Shown here piece after piece: positions 53,501 to 59,758 of a stretch of 64,000 bases of DNA. Source of the stretch: JBCBWG01 sp038523925. GTDB taxonomy: Bacteria; Pseudomonadota; Alphaproteobacteria; Rhizobiales; Hyphomicrobiaceae. Under the pieces are notes generated by a model. It worked only from the letters and a program-made list of their open reading frames with translations, was not told the DNA's origin and made no database searches. Every line of letters starts with the position of its first letter. Position 1 is the first letter of the stretch. A program made the position numbers and the translations under genes. Location of the stretch: assembly GCA_038523925.1 (NCBI GenBank), contig JBCBIY010000007.1, positions 86,013-150,012 on the forward strand, read 5' to 3'.

Positions 53501-54207
53501 TCAGCGTCGCGCAGCGCGTTTACATAAAGCGCGTGTGTCGCCAGTCTGCGCGCGGCCAAGGTCTCGATTAGGGCATCAACGGGGGCGAGATCGCCGGCCT
53601 GAACGAGGGCGCGGTAGAAAAGGACGGTCGCGCGGCCCTCCGCCTCTCCGTCTGGCGACACCGTGCGGTAGACGCCCGCGCGCGGCAGCGGCTTTGGCGC
53701 AGGCGGGCATGGCGCGCCCGAGATGAGCGCGGCGCAGCCCGCAAGGAACAAGCGCGCGTTTTCGGCATCACCCTCCACTAGGCAGCGCCAGAGATGTGCG
53801 AGGCGATCTGCCGGCACCGTTGAGGCATCGCGCAAAGATGCATCGGGCTTGTCGTCACCTGGGAGCACAGCGATCTGCACGCCGGTCTCCCGGTGCAGCC
53901 GCGCAAGCGCCTCAAGCCCGTAAGGCCAGTATGCGCGCCCGCCAAGCAAACGCACAACTATGAGCCGCGCATGCGCGAGCGTCTTTTCGATGTAGAGGTC
54001 GACGGAATAGTTGTGGCGGAGCGCGAGCACGTTTGCGAGGCGCAGCGTCGGCGTGTTGGCCTCGGCCCACCCGCCAAACGTTTTGGCGAGCAACTGCAGT
54101 TCCGTGTCAGCGGCTGACAACACGACGATGTCGCCCGGCGACTGGCCGAGATCGACGGCTTCGTCGCCCGTATCAACCGTCCCGCTTTCGACTGCGAGGA
54201 CGTGCAC
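50497..54207 (-). CDS. cobN: Cobaltochelatase subunit CobN
   Basis: CobN is the large, substrate-binding subunit of the aerobic ATP-dependent cobaltochelatase, inserting Co2+ into hydrogenobyrinic acid a,c-diamide with CobS and CobT chelatase partners encoded elsewhere. It is about 1236 residues from the GTG at 54207, which is two bases after the upstream stop and starts the family's VHVLAVESGTVDTGDEAVD. The longer frame opens only with a TTG. Motifs include HFGKHGNLEWLPGKALALS and AWGTSNMRTGGDDLAQALSL, with YAYGSDTHG near the end. It is the largest gene of the operon. Confidence 0.94.
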   Translation of the reverse strand: MHVLAVESGTVDTGDEAVDLGQSPGDIVVLSAADTELQLLAKTFGGWAEANTPTLRLANVLALRHNYSVDLYIEKTLAHARLIVVRLLGGRAYWPYGLEALARLHRETGVQIAVLPGDDKPDASLRDASTVPADRLAHLWRCLVEGDAENARLFLAGCAALISGAPCPPAPKPLPRAGVYRTVSPDGEAEGRATVLFYRALVQAGDLAPVDALIETLAARRLATHALYVNALRDAESGSIVRDHFTNHPPDVVLNATAFASGGAQASGDGASDTLLGTNAPWLQVVFSSRAETDWASDIRGLGVRDVAMHVAMPEFDGRIFAGATAFKADVGRDAATEFALTRLAPHGERTARAADLATRWARLRTTPAGDKRVAIILANYPNRDSRMANGVGLSTPASVAATARHLRAAGFLADGFPATGDDLMATLRAGPTNRDTACRRSQATLPLDVYQSWFDGLPADARGALLDRWGPASADPFVRDGAFQLALHTFGNVVVGVQPARGYNIDPKATYHDPALIPPHGYLAFYLWLRDRFGAHAVIHFGKHGNLEWLPGKALALSASCWPDIALGGLPHIYPFIVNDPGEGAQAKRRSAAVIIDHMTPPMTRAESHGAMRELEGQLDEYAEAVSVDPKRALRLGPVILREAERIGLAEDLKLDPAAAEADRLQALDAALCDLKELQIRGGLHVFGQSLEGQERDEMLSALLRVPRGEGPDETSLQRALAADLDLGAFDPLDCDLGARWAGPRPHAIARASNEPWRTNGDTVERIELLALDVIAGRTGPPGPASAAVLGAATTEIAPALDACGPRETAALVAALSGRFVAPGPSGAPTRGRADVLPTGRNFYSLDSRALPTPTAWELGKRAADALVARYLQDHGDWPRAIVMSAWGTSNMRTGGDDLAQALSLMGARPKWEPSSRRVTGFEIMTPAELGRPRVDVTLRISGFFRDAFPQQIALIDSVVRAIAEREGEGAENPMAAAAVAEHARLQAAGLDGERAWRQATYRVFGSKPGAYGAGLQAMFDEDLWADERDLADAFLTWSQYAYGSDTHGATDRDGIERRLTAADAVLHNQDNREHDILDSDDYYQFAGGLAVAGRVLKGEALPVYHGDHARPERPVVRGLDEEIARVVRARATNPKWIGAMKAHGYKGAFELAATVDYLTAFAATTGAVRDHHFEAVHDAYLGNDETRAFLERANPDALADIARRLADAVDRGLWTPRRNSAYRDLKALLEEPAA

Positions 54208-54209
54208 CG

Positions 54210-55100
54210 TCAGCGGCCCGGCGCTGGCTGAAACGTCGCGACAACTGCGGCCCAACCGGGCAGTTCGACATGAGCAAGACGCGCATTGATAGCCGCCGCA
54301 GCCGCCGTCTCGTCAGCCCGCAGCGCGCGCGAACGTTCGATGCGGGCGCCTTCGGTTTCGTGGACCGCAGCCGTGCCGGCCATCGTCATGCCAAGTGTCA
54401 TCGCGCGCGCCATGGGCGAGAGGCCTTCCCGCGCCGCAACCTTAAGCGAACCGCGCACGCCCGGATCGCTTGTGCGCAACAGGACACGCGCCCCGTCGAC
54501 GCCATAGCCGAGGTCGAAGGCGTCATGGCGCCGCTCGTCAGGGCCGACTGCGCCTTCGTCAGGACCGAGCGCTTGGAGGGTTTCGGCAGCCGCGAACGAG
54601 ACGCGGCCCTTCGGGAGCGCGAGGACGATCAGGTCAGGGGATGCGGCCGGGCCGAACGCGAATGCGCGCGTCTTTTCGTGGAGGGCAAGGCGCAGTGCGG
54701 CGCCGTCCTGCCGCGCGACGAGCGCGTTCCCGTAGTCGGCGACGTCAATCGGCTGGGTAAGGTCTGAAGCAAACGCGCCGGCCGCCTCACCGCGCCCGAT
54801 CATCCAGGTGCCGCTCGCATCGCGGAGCTGATCGCGCGCCCACGCGTGGATCCCGTCCGGCGACCATGGCAGCAGGCGGCGCGTCAGGCGCATATCCGAT
54901 GCCCGCGCTGGCAGCGCATCCCAGATCGCAGCGCGATCCCCAGCGGACGCCGTCATCCACTCGGCAACCTCAACGCCCGTCCGCGCACACCCCGTGCACA
55001 GCCCTGACGCTTCGTCGAGCACGCAAATGCCAATGCAGGGCGAGTGCGCACCCCGGTCATAGCCAGCGTCTGTGGGGGCCGGCGCGCGTTCAGCGGTCAT
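54210..55100 (-). CDS. DUF1289-domain fusion protein in the cobalamin operon, 296 aa
   Basis: Residues about 20-65 form a DUF1289 module, a short Cys cluster: SPCIGICVLDEASGLCTGC, then RTGVEVAEW. The four Cys could hold a metal or iron-sulfur site. The remaining 230 residues, from about LPWSPDGIHAWARDQL, are a mixed alpha/beta region that I cannot assign (RQDGAALRLALHEKTR, DLIVLALPKGRVSF). The gene overlaps cobW by ATGA and is followed two bases later by cobN, so its product is made with cobalt-handling proteins. A cobalt delivery, chelatase-assist or sensing role is inferred only from position. Confidence 0.75.
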   Translation of the reverse strand: MTAERAPAPTDAGYDRGAHSPCIGICVLDEASGLCTGCARTGVEVAEWMTASAGDRAAIWDALPARASDMRLTRRLLPWSPDGIHAWARDQLRDASGTWMIGRGEAAGAFASDLTQPIDVADYGNALVARQDGAALRLALHEKTRAFAFGPAASPDLIVLALPKGRVSFAAAETLQALGPDEGAVGPDERRHDAFDLGYGVDGARVLLRTSDPGVRGSLKVAAREGLSPMARAMTLGMTMAGTAAVHETEGARIERSRALRADETAAAAAINARLAHVELPGWAAVVATFQPAPGR

Positions 55101-56185
55101 GCAGCCACCGCACGGCCAGCCGCGGCGTCCTTGAGCCGACCCTCAATCGCTCCGCGGTCGAGCCCCGTGAGGCCAATGACCACGAGCTTACCGTCGCGGC
55201 CTTCATCCGCGCGCCACGGCCGGTCAAAGTAAGTCTCAACGCGTGGGCCCACGGCTTGCACGACCAGTCGCATCGGTTTGCCGGCAACCGCCAGGGCGCC
55301 CTTAATGCGCAGCACGCCGGGTGCGGCTCCGAGCGCGCTCACGCACCGTGACATGGCGCTCGCATCTGCGACCTCTGGCATTGCGACCACGAAACTCTCG
55401 AAGTCATCATGATCGTGGTCATGATCGTGGTCGTGATGATCCGCGTCATCGTGGTGGTGGTCGTGATGCATGCGGCGGTTGGCGGCGTCGGTTTCGGCGG
55501 CGGCGGCGATCCCGAGCAGCACGGCGACCGGCGGCGGCGCCTTGGCCGTCGAATGGACAACCGCCGCCTGCGGCCGCTTCTCGCTTTCGACGGTTGCGAT
55601 CACGGTTCCCAGCGCATCAGACGTGACGAGATCCGTCTTGCTCAACACAACGAGGTCGGCGCACGAGAGTTGATCGGCGAAGAGCTCGGCGAGCGCGCTA
55701 TCGTGGTCGAGACTGTCATCGGCGGCCTGTTGGCGAACGACGGCGTCTTCGTCGGACGCAAACCGCCCATCGGCGACAGCCGCGCTATCAATGACCGTCA
55801 CCACACCGTCGACGGTCACCCGCGCACGCACTTCCGGCCACGCGAACGCGCGGAGCAGCGGCTGCGGCAACGCCAGACCGGATGTTTCAATCACGATATG
55901 GTCGGGCGGTGTCTCGCGCTCAATAAGCGCCGTGAGCGTCGGTATGAAATCGTCGGCAACGGTGCAGCATATGCAGCCGTTCGCGAGTTCGATGACGTCC
56001 TCCTCGGCGCAGCCTTCAAGCCCGCAGGACGTCACGAGGTCGCCATCAACGCCGGCGTCGCCGAATTCGTTGACGATGAGTGCAATGCGCTTGCCGCCTG
56101 GGTTGCGCAGCATCGACTGGACAAGCGTCGTCTTTCCCGCGCCGAGAAAGCCGGTCAGCACGGTGCAGGGAATGCGTTCGAACAT
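55097..56185 (-). CDS. cobW: CobW, zinc-type GTPase metallochaperone of cobalamin synthesis
   Basis: CobW is a COG0523 G3E GTPase proposed to deliver Co2+ to the chelatase. The 362-residue protein has the P-loop TGFLGAGKTTLV, the metal motif ANGCICCTV, Walker B VIETSGLA, and guanine-specificity SKTDLV. A very His/Asp-rich segment near residues 240-262 (for example DHDHDHDHDD) is a likely low-affinity metal store. The ATG at 56185 starts the family's MFERIPCTVLTGF; the extra 21 upstream residues are not expected. It sits between hupE and the DUF1289 gene under riboswitch control. Confidence 0.95.
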   Translation of the reverse strand: MFERIPCTVLTGFLGAGKTTLVQSMLRNPGGKRIALIVNEFGDAGVDGDLVTSCGLEGCAEEDVIELANGCICCTVADDFIPTLTALIERETPPDHIVIETSGLALPQPLLRAFAWPEVRARVTVDGVVTVIDSAAVADGRFASDEDAVVRQQAADDSLDHDSALAELFADQLSCADLVVLSKTDLVTSDALGTVIATVESEKRPQAAVVHSTAKAPPPVAVLLGIAAAAETDAANRRMHHDHHHDDADHHDHDHDHDHDDFESFVVAMPEVADASAMSRCVSALGAAPGVLRIKGALAVAGKPMRLVVQAVGPRVETYFDRPWRADEGRDGKLVVIGLTGLDRGAIEGRLKDAAAGRAVAA

Positions 56186-56264
56186 GGCTTGCGTCCTTTG
56201 ATGCGGGATGATGGCGGTGGCGGACGGGCGCGGCGCAGACACCGCCACCCATCCGCCCGGCGCG

Positions 56265-56912
56265 TCAGGAGATCGCTGAAGCGATCGCGGCGACGACGAC
56301 CGGTTGCAGATGGCCGTGGACGAGCGTCAGGCCGACGCCTGCGACGACGGCACCGCCAATCTGGACCGCGCGCTCTGAGGCCGAAAACGCAATGAGCCGC
56401 GCCGCGATCACCGCTGCGAGGCTTGCGATCACGAACTGGATGGCGGCAAAGCCGATGAGGTAAGCGACAAGCGGCGTCTGTTCCGCGCCGAAGATGCCCT
56501 CGCCGTACGCGTGGCCGTGAAACGCGCCGGCGACAACGGCAAGCGCGCCCCACATCACGATCGGCAAGCGGCCCGACAGGGAGACCAGCAGGCCAACGAT
56601 CAGCACGCTTGACGCGATCAGCACTTCAGCCACCGGCAACCCAATGCCCGCCAGATGCAGCACGCATCCAAGCAAAGACCCGCCAACAAACAACGCCGGC
56701 AGGAGGACCAACGAGCCAGACAGCGCGGCTGCGAGCCCGACGCCGATCACCATGGCTGCGTGATCAATGTCGATGACCGGGTGTGCCAGTCCGGACATGA
56801 GCCCCGCCATCCAGGTCGCGGGCGTCATGCCGTCCGACGGATGATGTGCGAAGGCGGGTGCGGCGCTTGCGAAAAGCACTGCGGCTGCAAGCAGGATGCG
56901 AGGAGGTGTCAA
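56265..56912 (-). CDS. hupE: HupE/UreJ family metal permease, probable cobalt uptake
   Basis: HupE/UreJ proteins are small permeases for Ni2+ or Co2+; those behind B12 riboswitches are considered cobalt carriers. The 215-residue product starts at TTG 56912 with GGAAGGG seven bases before, gives a Sec signal peptide (ILLAAAVLFASAAPAFA), then the metal motif HHPSDG and HPVIDIDHAAMVIGVGLAAA, and several membrane helices. A longer reading starts at 57023 but would put the ribosome site and signal peptide inside the gene. It is the first gene of the riboswitch operon and is followed by cobW. Confidence 0.87.
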   Translation of the reverse strand: MTPPRILLAAAVLFASAAPAFAHHPSDGMTPATWMAGLMSGLAHPVIDIDHAAMVIGVGLAAALSGSLVLLPALFVGGSLLGCVLHLAGIGLPVAEVLIASSVLIVGLLVSLSGRLPIVMWGALAVVAGAFHGHAYGEGIFGAEQTPLVAYLIGFAAIQFVIASLAAVIAARLIAFSASERAVQIGGAVVAGVGLTLVHGHLQPVVVAAIASAIS

Positions 56913-56919
56913 CGGGCGG

Positions 56920-56966
56920 CCCTTCCATGTCTGTTCCGACGCGGATCCGACATGGGGTGGGAAGGG
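56920..56966 (-). promoter_or_regulatory. Shine-Dalgarno-sequestering hairpin, likely riboswitch expression platform
   Basis: On the minus strand CCATGTC (plus coordinates 56949-56955) pairs perfectly with GACATGG (56925-56931) across a 17-base loop. The stem extends, after a four-base bulge, by CCCTT with AAGGG. The hupE ribosome site GGAAGGG (56920-56926) lies within the right arm, so the folded hairpin would block initiation at the TTG start. The element lies downstream of the aptamer, where a translational expression platform is expected. Confidence 0.65.
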
Positions 56967-57047
56967 AAGCGCAGCAGGCACCGGTCGCGCGAAGGTCGCC
57001 GGGCTCACCGCGACCCGGCACACCCCGGCCGGTCACGCATATGTCTT

Positions 57048-57230
57048 GACGGCAGGTCTCCTGGCTCGTGCATCGTCACTGCGCGCCACCTTCCCAGCCC
57101 TTTGCGAGCCAGTGGTTGCCAAAGGCGGCAGCTCCGCACTTACAGTCGCGGGGGCGGCCGCGGCTTCGAGGTTCCCAGATTGGGTCAACCCTCACCGCGT
57201 TCCCTATTCACTTCCCGAAGGAAGACCGTC
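57048..57230 (-). ncRNA. Cobalamin (AdoCbl) riboswitch aptamer
   Basis: Read on the minus strand this has the B12 aptamer landmarks in order. A closing stem GACGG pairs with CCGTC (57226-57230 with 57048-57052). Next come AGGGAACGCGGTGAGGG, the core GCCCCCGCGACTGT, CCACTGG, TGGGAAGG, and the B12 box AGCCAGGAGACCTGCC near 57051-57067. The layout matches alphaproteobacterial cobalamin riboswitches. It precedes the minus-strand hupE-cobW-DUF1289-cobN-cobO-cobQ operon and should repress it when adenosylcobalamin is plentiful. Confidence 0.95.
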
Positions 57231-57288
57231 AGGGATCACGTAAGGCTGCGACGGATTGGCCGTCAATCGGATTTTGGAAGAGGTCAAC

Positions 57289-57855
57289 ATGCGCCATGCA
57301 CCTTCCCACCGCGCGACGCGGACTGAGCACACCCTCGTGCTTGGCGGCGCACGGAGCGGCAAGACGCGCCATGCGCTCGCGCTCGCAGAGGCGTTTCCGC
57401 GCCGCACATATTTGGCAACGGCCGAGGCGTTTGATGACGAAATGGCAGAACGGATTGCAGCGCACAAAGCCGAGCGCGGCGAAGGGTGGGTCACCCTTGA
57501 AGCTCCGTTGGCGCTCGATGAAGCGATTGCGGCTATCAATTCAGACGGCACGTCGGATGTGATTGCGATTGACTGTCTGACGATCTGGCTCTCGAACGCC
57601 ATGCATCGCGAAGCCGACATTGATGCCGTGACGGAGCGGCTGTTGGCGGCGGTTTCGCGGTCGCGGCTCCCGATCGTGATGGTCTCAAATGAGGTGGGGC
57701 TCAGCATCGTGCCTGAGAACGCACTTGCCCGGCGCTTTCGAGATGCGCAGGGCCGGCTTAATCAGCGCGTCGCAGCCGTCGCCGATCGCGTCACGTTTGT
57801 TGCTGCAGGGCTGCCGCTCTCGTTGAAGGCGCCTGCGGAGACGCGCGGCGGCTAA
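57289..57855 (+). CDS. cobU: Bifunctional adenosylcobinamide kinase/adenosylcobinamide-phosphate guanylyltransferase
   Basis: CobU (CobP) phosphorylates adenosylcobinamide and then adds GMP from GTP. The 188-residue protein has the P-loop LVLGGARSGKTRHALALAE, the RRTYLATAEAFDDEM segment with the substrate-binding region, HKAERGEGWVTLEAP, and a GRLNQRVAAVADRV ending. The ATG at 57289 follows GAAGAGG; the longer reading begins at a TTG without such a site. It is divergent from the riboswitch operon and overlaps the convergent bactofilin stop by about four bases. Confidence 0.94.
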   Translation: MRHAPSHRATRTEHTLVLGGARSGKTRHALALAEAFPRRTYLATAEAFDDEMAERIAAHKAERGEGWVTLEAPLALDEAIAAINSDGTSDVIAIDCLTIWLSNAMHREADIDAVTERLLAAVSRSRLPIVMVSNEVGLSIVPENALARRFRDAQGRLNQRVAAVADRVTFVAAGLPLSLKAPAETRGG

Positions 57856-58247
57856 GCCGTTGCTTCTTCTTCGTCAAGCGTTGGCGCAAGCGTGGTCGGC
57901 GCTTCGTGGCGGCGGCTTTTGCCTTCGAAGAACGCCCCTTCCCGAATGTCGATCTCCGCGTAGTAGACGGCGCACTCGACAGCCGACCCCTGCTCCAAGA
58001 CGACCTTGTCGGCATAGATGGTGCCGTCGGTGAGCTTGCCCGCGACAACGACCTTATGGGCGATCAGGTCGCCTGAGACTTCCGCTTTTGCATTCACCGT
58101 GATCCGCTGCGCGCGCGCCTCGCCGTCAAACTGGCCTCGAATCTCAAGATCGAACGGCACTTCGATCGTGCCCGTCAGCACCGCGCCAGACGGCACCGTC
58201 ATGCAACCGTCACTTGCACCCACCAGTCGCGACGTGATTGACTTCAT
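57852..58247 (-). CDS. Bactofilin-like polymer-forming cytoskeletal protein
   Basis: The 131-residue protein has the bactofilin (DUF583) pattern of short stacked strands: GAVLTGTIEVPFDLEIRGQFDG, ITVNAKAEVSGDLIAHKVVVAGKLTDG, and TIYADKVVLEQGSAVECAVYYAE. Bactofilins form non-nucleotide filaments by right-handed beta-helix stacking and guide cell-wall, stalk or division proteins. The ends are short and variable, as is normal, with an acidic C-terminal tail (TLDEEEATA). The ATG at 58247 is chosen because the upstream extension is basic and unlike the family. Confidence 0.88.
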   Translation of the reverse strand: MKSITSRLVGASDGCMTVPSGAVLTGTIEVPFDLEIRGQFDGEARAQRITVNAKAEVSGDLIAHKVVVAGKLTDGTIYADKVVLEQGSAVECAVYYAEIDIREGAFFEGKSRRHEAPTTLAPTLDEEEATA

Positions 58248-58528
58248 GAAAGCAGCCCCGTGAGGACGACGCGGGCGCCCTGAGCCCGCTGCCTTATACG
58301 TTAGCCTTACGATGCCGGTTAGGCGCAAGCAAACGCCTGAAAACGTTGGCGATCACGCCCGAGCTGCCGCGTGCAACTGCCAACAGGCTGCGGCATTTGC
58401 GCTTGAATGCAGTCCACAGAAATGGAACGTTGCGGCTCATCAGCTGAGATTATGGCTGAGGGTCTCTGCGCCGACGGGTCCGGGCGCTGGGATGGTTTGC
58501 CAACAAATCCACGGCCCGGAGGAAACGC

Positions 58529-59653
58529 ATGAAACGCATCAGATCATGGCTGATGGGGGCAGGCGCAGCCGCACTCATCGGCGCATCGGCGCTCGCACCC
58601 AGTGCAGCCGTTGCGAAAGACAAGGAAGTCACGATCCGCATCCAGTCGGTGATCCCGACTAAGGCTGACGAAGTGACGATGCTGAAGGAGTTCGCGAAAG
58701 ACGTCAGCGACCTCACCAACGGCTCGGTCAAGATTGAAGTGCTTCCAGCAGGCGCCATCGTCGGCGTGAAGGAAACGCTTGATGCTGTCGACCAAGGCCT
58801 CGTTGAAGGCGGTTTCGCCTGGACGCACTACTGGTCCGGTAAGCACCCGGCCGCCATGCTGTTCGGCTCGCCTGTCGCCGGCGCCGGTGTCGGCATCGAC
58901 AACATCGCTTTCGTCTCCTGGTTCCTCTACGGCGGCGGCAAGGACCTCTACGACCAGCTCTGGAAAGAGATGGGCGTGAACGTCAAAGGCTTCATGGTGC
59001 AGCCGGTTGGCCCGGAAGCGCTTGGCTGGTTCAAAGAGCCGATCAAGTCGATGGCTGACTTCCGCAAGTACCGCTTCCGCACGCCTCCTGGCATTCCTGG
59101 CCAGACCTACAAGGACATCGGTGTTGCATCGGTCGCCATGGGCGGCGGTGACATCCTGCCGGCGCTGCAGTCTGGCAAGATCGATGCGGCTGAATGGTGC
59201 TGCCCGAAGCCGGACAGCGTCTTCGGCTTCCAGAAGGTCCTGAAGCACTACTACCTCCAGGGTCTCCATCAGGTGGTCGTCAACGCCGACATCTACATCA
59301 ATGGCGATGTCTACAAGTCGCTGTCGGATCACCAGAAGAAGGCGATGGAAGTCGCAGCCAACGCGTCGCTGATCAAGTCGCTCAGCTACCGCATCTATGA
59401 GAACGGCAAGGCTCTGAAGAAGCTGACGGAAGAAGACGGCGTCATCCTGCATGACACGCCAGCCGATTACTTCACGGAGTACATGGAAGCCGCGAAGAAG
59501 TCGCTTGAGAAGAACGCCGAGCAGAACGCGTTCTTCGCAAAAGTCTGGCAGAGCCAGAAAGACTTCGCAGCAATCGCCGTTCCGTTCTGGGCCGGCGCCC
59601 AGACGTCGAATGCCAACCTCGGTCAAGCCTTCGCAAAGTCGCTGAAGAAGTAG
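58529..59653 (+). CDS. TRAP transporter substrate-binding protein (DctP family), third locus
   Basis: This 374-residue receptor has a signal peptide (AAALIGASALAPSAAVA, then KDKE) and the TRAP fold. GFMVQPVGPEALGWF and FRKYRFRTPPG, whose Arg is the likely carboxylate anchor, precede the pocket segments GGGDILPALQSGKIDAAEW and YLQGLHQVVVNADIYIN. It is clearly more distant from the two receptors at 17.5-20 kb than they are from each other. A GGAGGAAAC site precedes the ATG. The fused DctQM permease follows after a stem-loop, making a compact two-gene transporter for an unknown, probably acidic, ligand. Confidence 0.93.
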   Translation: MKRIRSWLMGAGAAALIGASALAPSAAVAKDKEVTIRIQSVIPTKADEVTMLKEFAKDVSDLTNGSVKIEVLPAGAIVGVKETLDAVDQGLVEGGFAWTHYWSGKHPAAMLFGSPVAGAGVGIDNIAFVSWFLYGGGKDLYDQLWKEMGVNVKGFMVQPVGPEALGWFKEPIKSMADFRKYRFRTPPGIPGQTYKDIGVASVAMGGGDILPALQSGKIDAAEWCCPKPDSVFGFQKVLKHYYLQGLHQVVVNADIYINGDVYKSLSDHQKKAMEVAANASLIKSLSYRIYENGKALKKLTEEDGVILHDTPADYFTEYMEAAKKSLEKNAEQNAFFAKVWQSQKDFAAIAVPFWAGAQTSNANLGQAFAKSLKK

Positions 59654-59681
59654 CGCTTCTTCTGCTGACGTGACGCACCAA

Positions 59682-59711
59682 AGCCCTTCCGGTCGCAAGA
59701 CCGGGAGGGCT
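59682..59711 (+). promoter_or_regulatory. 13-bp stem-loop with GCAA tetraloop between receptor and permease
   Basis: A 13-base stem (AGCCCTTCCGGTC with GACCGGGAGGGCT, one G-T pair) is closed by the stable GNRA tetraloop GCAA at 59695-59698. No T-run follows, so it should not be a strong terminator. Its place between the receptor stop and the permease start fits an mRNA-stabilising element that protects the receptor transcript, as in the other TRAP operon of this window. Confidence 0.75.
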
Positions 59712-59758
59712 CGCGCCTACCCACATTCCTCGAAATCGCGAACTGTGAGACGCCGCTC

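Noticed and set aside
58544..59698. 384-residue open frame antisense to the third TRAP receptor
   Set aside because: The opposite strand is a clear DctP-family gene with signal peptide and ribosome site; the antisense frame is an effect of GC-rich codon use.
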